Of a stretch of 7,569 bases of DNA, positions 1 to 4,621 are shown piece by piece. The first letter of the stretch is position 1; the number at the start of each line of letters is the position of its first letter. The notes beneath the pieces are model-generated. The model did no database searches and had not been told where the DNA came from. It saw only the letters and a list, made by a program, of their open reading frames with translations. The translations under genes and the position numbers were made by a program. The DNA is from a bacterium (lineage in GTDB: Bacteria; Krumholzibacteriota; Krumholzibacteria; LZORAL124-64-63), in assembly GCA_003646045.1 (NCBI GenBank), contig QNDV01000101.1, forward strand, positions 1 to 7,569, written 5' to 3'.

Positions 1-161
1 TGCAGGGTCTGCTCGGCCGCCGTTTCCCCCACCACTTCCATGGTACCGGGATCCAACGGAATCTGCCCCGCCGTGAACAGGAACCCCCCCGCCGCGTTCG
101 CCTGGCTGTAGGGCCCGATGGCCCCGGGTGCCTTCTCCGTCGCAATGATCTTCCGCATCAT
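1..161 (-). CDS. ridA: RidA/YjgF-family enamine/imine deaminase, N-terminal part (runs off left edge)
   Basis: Fifty-three codons are visible before the window ends. The translation begins MMRKIIATEKAPGAIGPYSQ and continues with FTAGQIPLDP, matching the N-terminal signature of the RidA (YjgF/YER057c/UK114) family. Members form small cytosolic trimers that hydrolyse reactive enamine/imine intermediates such as 2-aminoacrylate released by PLP enzymes. The catalytic arginine lies in the C-terminal half, outside the window, so activity cannot be judged. Two adjacent ATG codons end at 161 and 158. I chose 161 because AGGAG (169-173) sits 7 nt upstream of it, against 10 nt for the second. The gene has its own promoter (195-224) and follows glmS in the same direction after a 256-bp gap, so it is probably a separate unit. 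The family is clear. The ridA symbol is less certain because RidA-like subfamilies look alike at this end. Confidence 0.9.
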   Translation of the reverse strand, partial: MMRKIIATEKAPGAIGPYSQANAAGGFLFTAGQIPLDPGTMEVVGETAAEQTL

Positions 162-164
162 GAT

Positions 165-173
165 CCCTCTCCT
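165..173 (-). promoter_or_regulatory. Ribosome binding site of the ridA-family gene
   Basis: On the minus strand the sequence reads AGGAGAGGG. Its AGGAG core lies 7 nt before the first of two consecutive ATG codons, which favours the upstream ATG as the start. Confidence 0.7.
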
Positions 174-194
174 ATTGGTAAGTGTGACGCCGCG

Positions 195-224
195 ATTGTA
201 TCGCCCGCTCCCCGCCCAAGACAA
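195..224 (-). promoter_or_regulatory. Sigma70-like promoter for the ridA-family gene
   Basis: On the minus strand a -35 box TTGTCT (219-224) is separated by 18 bp from a -10 box TACAAT (195-200). These match the consensus at 4 of 6 and 5 of 6 positions. Transcription would start near position 188, giving a leader of about 27 nt that contains the ribosome binding site. The call is by consensus only. Confidence 0.55.
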
Positions 225-256
225 CGCCCGTATCCGCGACACCCCTCCGACCCTCC

Positions 257-450
257 GGTAATCTCGCGACGGCGTTCCGGTGGAGTAGGTCTGTCGGCTG
301 CGGGCCCAGGGTGTGTGGAGGGGGTCGGAGCCACGGAGGGCGGAGAACCCCCGTAACCCAAGCGCGCCCGCGACACGAAGTCGCAGGCGCGCGTCCCTGG
401 GCACGGAACCGACAGACCTACTCCACGGTAACCGCCTTCGCGAGATTCCG
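257..450. repeat. Inverted repeat: degenerate copy of the glmS 3' end facing the gene
   Basis: The left arm (257-311, plus strand) closely matches the minus-strand sequence of the right arm (395-450), which holds the last codons and stop of glmS. The core GTGGAGTAGGTCTGTCGG (280-297) is an 18-bp perfect inverted match to 409-426. It is flanked by AATCTCGCGA (260-269 against 438-447) and GCCCAGGG (304-311 against 395-402), with a few mismatches and a 1-bp gap between these blocks. The spacer (312-394) contains a separate stem-loop. In the left arm the reading frame is broken by the gap, so it is not a functional coding copy. The right arm overlaps glmS. Transcribed from the minus strand, the two arms could pair into a long interrupted hairpin. 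Confidence 0.85.
362..392 (-). terminator. Stem-loop downstream of glmS, possible non-canonical terminator
   Basis: A 7-bp GC stem (GCGCGCC at 362-368 with GGCGCGC at 386-392), one C/A mismatch on the plus strand, and a further 5-bp stem (GCGAC with GTCGC) close a 5-nt loop. It lies 26 bp after the glmS stop. The minus-strand sequence after it has no T-run, so it is not a classical intrinsic terminator. It could support factor-dependent termination or protect the 3' end of the mRNA. Confidence 0.45.
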
Positions 451-2238
451 CGGCTGATCCACATCCTCCCCGCGAATCACCGCGATATGATACGCCAGCA
501 ACTGCAACGGGATCACCGACAGCAGCGGCATCCAGAAGTTCATGGTGTCGGGAATTGTGATCACGTGGTCGCTGAGCGCGGCAATCTCCGTATCACCCTC
601 CGTGACGATGGAGATGATCTTGCCCTCGCGGGCCCGCACTTCCTGCACGTTGCCCACGATCTTGTCGTAACTGCCGTCCTTGGTGGCGATGACCACCACC
701 GGCATCTGGGGATCGATCAGGGCGATGGGACCGTGCTTCATCTCCGCCGCGGGATACCCCTCGGCGTGGATGTAGCTGATCTCCTTCAGCTTCAACGCGC
801 CCTCCAGGGCGATGGGGAAGTTCACGCCCCGCCCCAGGTACAGGCAGTTGGAATGGTCGGCGTAGACCTTGGCGATCTCGCGAATGGCCTCGGACTGGTC
901 CAGCACCTTCTGCACCTTGTCCGGAATCCGCTCCAGCTCCTGCAGCATCTGCTTACCCTTGTCCGCACCCAGGTGGTTGCGGCGGCCCAACAGGATCGTC
1001 AGCAGGGCGAGGATGGTTACCTGGCTGGTGAATGCCTTGGTCGAAGCCACGCCGATCTCGGGTCCGGCATGGATATAGACGCCGCATTCGCTTTCGCGCG
1101 CGATGGTCGAACCCACCACATTGGTGATGCCCAGCACCTTGGCTCCCTTGCGCTTCGCCTCGCGCATGGCTTCCAGGGTGTCGATGGTCTCGCCGCTCTG
1201 GCTGATGGTCAAACAGATGGTGCCCGGCTCGATGATGGGATTGCGGTAGCGGAACTCGGAGGCGTACTCCACCTCCACCGGCAGGTGGGCATACTCTTCC
1301 AGCAGATATTCCCCCACCAGTCCCGCATGCCACGACGTACCGCAGGCCAACAGCACGATGCGCCTCACGTTGCGCAGTTCCCAGTCCGTCAGCTGGATAC
1401 CGCCCAGCTTGACGTCGCCGCTCTCCGGCAGGATGCGCCCGCGGAAACTGTCACGAATGGTCTGGGGCTGCTCGAAGATCTCCTTGAGCATGAAATGCTC
1501 GTAGCCACCCTTCTGGATCCGGCCCAGGTCCCAGGTGATCTCCTGGATCTCCTTGGTCACCGCTTCGTTGTTGATGTTCATGGTCTGGATACCCTCGGGA
1601 CGCAGGGTGACCATCTCGCCGTCGTCCAGATAGATGACCTGGCGGGTATGGCCCATGATGGCAGCCACGTCGCTGGCCAGGTAGTTCACGCCTTCGCCCA
1701 CGCCCACCACCAGGGGGCTGCCCTTGCGGGCCCCCACCACCAGGTCGGGTTCGGCGGTATGGGTTACGGCGATGCCGAAAGCACCCTCGACCACGCCCAG
1801 GGCCTTCTGTACCGCCGTGGTCAGGTCCCCGTCATAGAAGTCATCGATCAGGTGGGCCAGGACCTCCGTGTCCGTCTCGGACTCGAAGACGTGACCCTTC
1901 TTGCCCAACTGGACCTTCAGGGCCGTGTGATTCTCGATGATCCCGTTGTGGACCAGCGCCACTTCGCCTGACGTGTGGGGATGGGAGTTCACCGCGTTGG
2001 GAGCACCGTGGGTGGCCCAGCGCGTGTGGGCGATGCCGCACGACCCGCTGAGGTCCACATCGGTCAGACAGGCTTCCAGGGCGGCGATCTTGCCCTTCTC
2101 CTTGACGATCAGTTGACCACCCGGACGAACTATGGCCACACCCGCACTGTCATAACCACGGTATTCGAGCCGCTTGAGACCCTCGATCAGGACCTGGGCC
2201 GCCTCGGCGGTTCCAGTGACACCGACTATTCCACACAT
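418..2238 (-). CDS. glmS: Glutamine--fructose-6-phosphate aminotransferase (isomerizing)
   Basis: This 606-residue protein (E. coli GlmS has 609) makes glucosamine-6-phosphate from fructose-6-phosphate and glutamine, the first committed step towards UDP-GlcNAc. It begins MCGIVGV, and Cys2 becomes the N-terminal nucleophile once Met is removed. The glutaminase domain carries RGYDSAG (28-34), HTRWATHG (71-78), NSHPH (84-88) and HNGIIEN (97-103). Two SIS domains follow, with LACGTSWHAG (297-306), SQSGETIDT (346-354), ASTKAF (398-403), and EGYPAAEMKHGP (493-504). The C-terminus NLAKAVTVE (598-606) supplies the lysine that forms a Schiff base with the sugar in this family. An in-frame GTG at 2256 is rejected because it overlaps the ribosome binding site and would hide the nucleophilic cysteine. 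The gene lies 74 bp after glmM, probably in one operon. No glmS ribozyme precedes it. Its 3' end is duplicated in inverted orientation downstream. Confidence 0.98.
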   Translation of the reverse strand: MCGIVGVTGTAEAAQVLIEGLKRLEYRGYDSAGVAIVRPGGQLIVKEKGKIAALEACLTDVDLSGSCGIAHTRWATHGAPNAVNSHPHTSGEVALVHNGIIENHTALKVQLGKKGHVFESETDTEVLAHLIDDFYDGDLTTAVQKALGVVEGAFGIAVTHTAEPDLVVGARKGSPLVVGVGEGVNYLASDVAAIMGHTRQVIYLDDGEMVTLRPEGIQTMNINNEAVTKEIQEITWDLGRIQKGGYEHFMLKEIFEQPQTIRDSFRGRILPESGDVKLGGIQLTDWELRNVRRIVLLACGTSWHAGLVGEYLLEEYAHLPVEVEYASEFRYRNPIIEPGTICLTISQSGETIDTLEAMREAKRKGAKVLGITNVVGSTIARESECGVYIHAGPEIGVASTKAFTSQVTILALLTILLGRRNHLGADKGKQMLQELERIPDKVQKVLDQSEAIREIAKVYADHSNCLYLGRGVNFPIALEGALKLKEISYIHAEGYPAAEMKHGPIALIDPQMPVVVIATKDGSYDKIVGNVQEVRAREGKIISIVTEGDTEIAALSDHVITIPDTMNFWMPLLSVIPLQLLAYHIAVIRGEDVDQPRNLAKAVTVE

Positions 2239-2245
2239 GGGATAT

Positions 2246-2254
2246 CCTTCCTCC
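2246..2254 (-). promoter_or_regulatory. Ribosome binding site that fixes the glmS start
   Basis: GGAGGAAGG on the minus strand ends 7 nt before the ATG of MCGIVG. It supports the start at 2238 over the in-frame GTG at 2256, which is embedded in this site. Confidence 0.85.
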
Positions 2255-2256
2255 AC

Positions 2257-2304
2257 GGCACTTTCAGGTGCCTAACCGGACCGGGCCACACGACCCGGTT
2301 CCGG
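2257..2304 (-). promoter_or_regulatory. Two stem-loops in the glmM-glmS intergenic leader
   Basis: In transcript order the first hairpin pairs CCGG and CCGGG (2301-2304 and 2294-2298) with CCCGG and CCGG (2281-2285 and 2276-2279), with one extra A-T pair, a single-base bulge and an 8-nt loop. The second pairs GGCAC (2268-2272) with GTGCC (2257-2261) across a 6-nt loop and ends 2 nt before the glmS ribosome binding site. Neither is followed by a T-run, so neither is an intrinsic terminator. They could affect mRNA processing or glmS translation. The pairing is visible in the sequence, while the function is inferred. Confidence 0.5.
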
Positions 2305-2312
2305 ACATGGTA

Positions 2313-3650
2313 CTAGACGAGCAGCGACCGGACCCTTCGCAGGAGATCGTCGGCCGTCGCGGCGTCTTGAGCCTCGGCTATGATTCGCACCACCGGCTCG
2401 GTATTCGAGGGACGTACGTGGACCCAGGATCCGCTACCAATCCATTTGACACCGTCGCGCCTATCCACCTCACCTGTGCCCAGGCCCAGCAGCGACTCGG
2501 CCAGGGCGTCGCTGTCCGGAGCATAGTCCATTTCCACCTTGTCCTTGACCATGGCCACCGGGGGCAGGTCTCCCGCGAGATCGCCCAGGGATCGCCCCGT
2601 GTCGGCCAGGGACTGCAGGATCATGGCAATACCCACCAGGGCGTCCCGGCCCGCGTGGATAGTGGGATAGATCACCCCGCCGTTGCCTTCACCACCCAGG
2701 ATACCATCTTCCGCCAGCAGGGTCTCCACCACGTTGGCCTCGCCCACCGGCGTGCGGTGGACCGGACAACCATGGCGGGCGGCAACCTTCTCGATCAAAC
2801 CGGTGGTGGAGAGGTTGACGGCCATGGGTCCCGGTGTCCTGGCCAGCAGGAAATCCGCTGCCAGGACCAGGGTCATCTCTTCGCTGAGGGCGCGACCGGT
2901 TCCGTCGACCAGGGCCAGACGGTCCACGTCCGGATCCACGGCAAAGCCGAGGTCGGCACCTGTTTCGCGGACGATGGCCGTGAGTTTCTCCAGATGGGCC
3001 GGCGTGGGCTCGGGGTCATGGGGAAAATTACCCGTCAAACCGCAGTAGAGCGGTGTGCAGCGGACACCCAGTTCCTCCAGCAGCCGGGGCACGATGGCAC
3101 CGCCGGCGCCCTCCACCGCATCGACCACCGCGTGCAGACCCACTGCCGCGATCTTCCCGCGATCCAGCCAGGGCGCAGCCAGGATCGCCCGCAGATGCTC
3201 GTCGTCAGCACCGTCCCGCTGCGAAACCCCGCCGAGCTGGTCGAAGGGCACGTGCCCCTCTTCCTGCTCGAAGCACACCCTGAGTTCGCGATTGTGCGCC
3301 GCGGTCAGGAACAGACCGTTGCCCTGGAGGAATTTCAGGGCGTTCCATTGCTGTGGATTGTGGCTGGCGGTAATGATCACTCCCCCCACCGCGTCACTCT
3401 CCTGGACGGCGACCTCGGTGGTGGGTGTAGTCGCAATGCCTATGTCCACCACATCATGGCCCGTGGAGACCAGGGCCGCCGACACCGCGTCCAGCAGCAT
3501 GGTACCACTGGGACGCGTATCCCGGCCTACCACTACCGGGCCGGCGGGCAGCCAGGCTCCGAAGGCCGCCGCCCAGCGGGCCACGGTCACGGCATCCAGT
3601 CCATCGCCGATGACGCCACGGATTCCCGAAATACTGATACGCAATGGCAC
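2313..3650 (-). CDS. glmM: Phosphoglucosamine mutase (alpha-D-phosphohexomutase family)
   Basis: This 445-residue cytosolic enzyme interconverts glucosamine-6-phosphate and glucosamine-1-phosphate, the step after GlmS. All four family loops are present. The phosphoserine loop is TASHNP with Ser96, the Mg-binding loop is DPDVDR (239-244), the sugar-binding loop is GGEGNGG (319-325), and the phosphate-binding loop is RPSNTEPVVR (413-422). The N-terminus ISISGIRGVIGDG and VGRDTRPSG (41-49) are also typical. Loop three resembles Bacteroidetes and archaeal enzymes rather than the GEQSG form of E. coli GlmM. Activity on other phosphohexoses is possible, but the adjacent glmS strongly supports GlmM. 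The GTG start is chosen because AGGAAAGGA lies 7 nt upstream. The tRNA terminator 113 bp upstream implies its own promoter. My best guess for a -10 is CATAAC (3698-3703), but its -35 is weak. Confidence 0.93.
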   Translation of the reverse strand: MPLRISISGIRGVIGDGLDAVTVARWAAAFGAWLPAGPVVVGRDTRPSGTMLLDAVSAALVSTGHDVVDIGIATTPTTEVAVQESDAVGGVIITASHNPQQWNALKFLQGNGLFLTAAHNRELRVCFEQEEGHVPFDQLGGVSQRDGADDEHLRAILAAPWLDRGKIAAVGLHAVVDAVEGAGGAIVPRLLEELGVRCTPLYCGLTGNFPHDPEPTPAHLEKLTAIVRETGADLGFAVDPDVDRLALVDGTGRALSEEMTLVLAADFLLARTPGPMAVNLSTTGLIEKVAARHGCPVHRTPVGEANVVETLLAEDGILGGEGNGGVIYPTIHAGRDALVGIAMILQSLADTGRSLGDLAGDLPPVAMVKDKVEMDYAPDSDALAESLLGLGTGEVDRRDGVKWIGSGSWVHVRPSNTEPVVRIIAEAQDAATADDLLRRVRSLLV

Positions 3651-3763
3651 TTGAGTATCCTTTCCTCGCGGCGGACCCCCTGGTACGCAGCGGTGATGTT
3701 ATGCTTCAGTTCCCAGTCGCGACAGGATAGCAGTTCACGGGCGGGCCCGAAACGGGTGGAACG

Positions 3764-3787
3764 AAAAAAACCCGCCGATGGCGGGTT
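3764..3787 (-). terminator. Intrinsic terminator of the tRNA-Phe/tRNA-Thr transcript
   Basis: On the minus strand AACCCGCC, a 3-nt loop and GGCGGG are followed by a run of seven T. The stem is 6 GC pairs, extended by two A-T pairs using the start of the T-run. It lies about 50 bp after the CCA end of tRNA-Thr and separates the tRNA unit from glmM. Confidence 0.9.
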
Positions 3788-3836
3788 CATCCCCGAACTG
3801 TTTCGTTCCGGTGATCCTCGTGCTTCCGGTTACTTG

Positions 3837-3912
3837 TGGAGCTGGTGTGCGGATTCGAACCGCAGACCTGCTCATTACGAGTGAGCTGCTCTGCCAACTG
3901 AGCTACACCAGC
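3837..3912 (-). tRNA. tRNA-Thr (anticodon CGU)
   Basis: The minus strand folds as a complete 76-nt cloverleaf. The acceptor is GCTGGTG with CACCAGC, then TA, a GCTC/GAGC D stem, anticodon stem GCTCA/TGAGC with loop CTCGTAA, a 5-nt variable loop, and T stem TGCGG/CCGCA with loop TTCGAAT. Anticodon CGT reads the threonine codon ACG. The discriminator base is T and CCA is encoded. It is the second tRNA of a pair, 14 nt after tRNA-Phe. The gap holds a short 4-bp hairpin (3914-3926) that could matter for processing. Confidence 0.97.
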
Positions 3913-3926
3913 TCCCGTAAACCGGG

Positions 3927-4002
3927 TGGTGCCTGGGGGCGGAGTTGAACCACCGACACCCGCATTTTCAGTGCGGTGCTCTACCAACTGAGCTACCCAG
4001 GC
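3927..4002 (-). tRNA. tRNA-Phe (anticodon GAA)
   Basis: The minus strand folds as a complete 76-nt cloverleaf. The acceptor is GCCTGGG with CCCAGGC, then TA, a GCTC/GAGC D stem, anticodon stem CCGCA/TGCGG with loop CTGAAAA, variable loop GTGTC, and T stem GGTGG/CCGCC containing one G-U pair with loop TTCAACT. The discriminator is A and CCA is encoded. Anticodon GAA reads UUC and UUU. It is the first tRNA transcribed from the promoter at 4041-4069. Confidence 0.97.
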
Positions 4003-4007
4003 ACCCG

Positions 4008-4031
4008 AAAACCCCCGGCCCGTGGGCCGGG
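4008..4031 (-). terminator. GC hairpin plus short T-run in the tRNA leader (terminator of the upstream gene or attenuator)
   Basis: CCCGGCC (4025-4031) pairs with GGCCGGG (4014-4020) across a 4-nt loop on the minus strand, followed by GG and four T. It lies 64 bp after the response-regulator stop, where a terminator is expected. It also lies downstream of the tRNA promoter and only about 5 nt before tRNA-Phe, so tRNA transcripts would carry it. The T-run is short, so any termination may be partial. Confidence 0.5.
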
Positions 4032-4040
4032 AGAAGGGGA

Positions 4041-4069
4041 ATAAAACACCGCTGCGTTTGGAATGTCAA
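4041..4069 (-). promoter_or_regulatory. Sigma70-like promoter of the tRNA-Phe/tRNA-Thr unit
   Basis: On the minus strand a perfect -35 box TTGACA (4064-4069) is followed after 17 bp by TTTTAT (4041-4046), a 4 of 6 match to the -10 consensus. The start site would be near 4034, about 32 nt before tRNA-Phe. The C-rich stretch after the -10 box could act as a stringent-type discriminator, which is inference. The -35 box lies within a 13-bp repeat of the response regulator's 3' end. Confidence 0.7.
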
Positions 4070-4107
4070 GCGAACGGGCCGTCTTTTACCGCCGGTCAAG
4101 CGAACGG
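4065..4107. repeat. 13-bp direct repeat pair joining regulator 3' end and tRNA promoter
   Basis: The minus-strand sequence CCGTTCGCTTGAC occurs at 4095-4107 and exactly again at 4065-4077, offset by 30 bp. The first copy encodes the last three codons and stop of the response regulator. The second carries most of the TTGACA -35 box of the tRNA promoter. The first copy reads TTGACC and has no matching -10 box. Confidence 0.85.
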
Positions 4108-4500
4108 TGCGGCCACCAGTTCGTCGATCTGCTGGAGGATCTCCTCCATGTCGAACGGCTTGTAGAGGCACGCGTCGGCCCGCGACCAGGTAGCCACGAA
4201 CTTCTCGCGTTCGCGGGAATCGACCTTGCGCGCCGTCAGGAGCATGATGGGAAAGGGCACCGCCCGTGGATCGTTGTCCATCCACTCCTTGAGCATGCGG
4301 CTGACCTCGTAGCCGTTGCAACCGGGCAGCATGACATCCAGGATCATGAAGTCCGGCGGCAGGCGTTTGGCCTTTTCCAGGCCCTCGAGGCCATCGACAG
4401 CGGTGTCCACGTCGAAGCCCCGCCGCGACAGGCTGAAATCCAGGGTCTCGCGAATATCTGGTTCGTCATCCACTACGAGGACACGCAGTTTGCGCTCCAT
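4096..4500 (-). CDS. Stand-alone response-regulator receiver domain protein
   Basis: The 134-residue protein is a single CheY-like receiver domain. The acidic pocket is D11, D12 and E13 in LRVLVVDDEPD, the phosphoacceptor is Asp55 in MILDVMLPG, the switch Thr is T89 in LLTA, and the conserved Lys is K114 in YKPF. Nothing follows except a short last helix (DMEEILQQIDELV), so there is no DNA-binding or enzymatic output domain. The protein must act through partners, as CheY- or Spo0F-like regulators do. No cognate kinase is in the window, so its pathway is unknown. The ATG at 4500 is chosen because GGAGGGG lies just upstream and the domain begins immediately. Extension to 4608 would add an unlikely 36-residue N-terminus. 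It lies 121 bp after uvrA in the same direction. A hairpin follows the stop, and its last codons are repeated at the tRNA promoter. Confidence 0.92.
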   Translation of the reverse strand: MERKLRVLVVDDEPDIRETLDFSLSRRGFDVDTAVDGLEGLEKAKRLPPDFMILDVMLPGCNGYEVSRMLKEWMDNDPRAVPFPIMLLTARKVDSREREKFVATWSRADACLYKPFDMEEILQQIDELVAAPFA

Positions 4501-4621
4501 GATCCGGCCCCTCCAGGCAAGAGTCTGCACCCTCGGGCGATTCCGTACCGTGTGGGCGGAGTTCCACCCCACAGTCGACTTACGCAACCGATAATCGGCC
4601 GTCACCACGGAAAGTTTAGCG
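4501..4621. other. Intergenic region between uvrA and the response regulator with short symmetric elements
   Basis: This gap holds a perfect 11-bp odd palindrome CCGATAATCGG (4588-4598) and an inverted repeat TGTGGG/CCCACA (4551-4556 and 4568-4573). Either could be a regulator site or a small hairpin. I see no T-run terminator after uvrA and no convincing -35/-10 pair, so whether the regulator is cotranscribed with uvrA is unresolved. Confidence 0.35.

Noticed and set aside
158..376. 72-codon minus-strand frame between glmS and ridA
   Set aside because: It is Pro/Arg/Gly-rich, starts inside the stem-loop and covers the ridA promoter and ribosome binding site. No domain is visible.
313..1971. 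552-codon open frame on the plus strand
   Set aside because: It lies antisense to glmS, shows no recognisable family and has the odd His/Gln/Asp-rich composition of a GC-rich antisense frame. The frames at 2268-3884 and 5282-6799 were rejected for the same reason against glmM and uvrA.
2239..2312. glmS ribozyme in the glmS leader
   Set aside because: The gap to glmM is only 74 bp, too short for the roughly 150-nt or longer ribozyme core, and its conserved sequence is not seen.
3587..3790. 67-codon minus-strand frame upstream of glmM
   Set aside because: It overlaps both the tRNA terminator and the start of glmM in another frame, and has no recognisable domain.
3787..3987. 66-codon frame containing GVAQLAEQ and GSNPHTSS
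   Set aside because: This is the familiar false protein produced by translating tRNA genes, and it spans tRNA-Phe and tRNA-Thr.
4551..4560. TGTGGGCGGA, identical to the first ten bases I recall for Tn7 ends
   Set aside because: It lies far from glmS, has no partner end and no repeated transposase-binding sites nearby. A 10-bp match in GC-rich DNA is plausible by chance.
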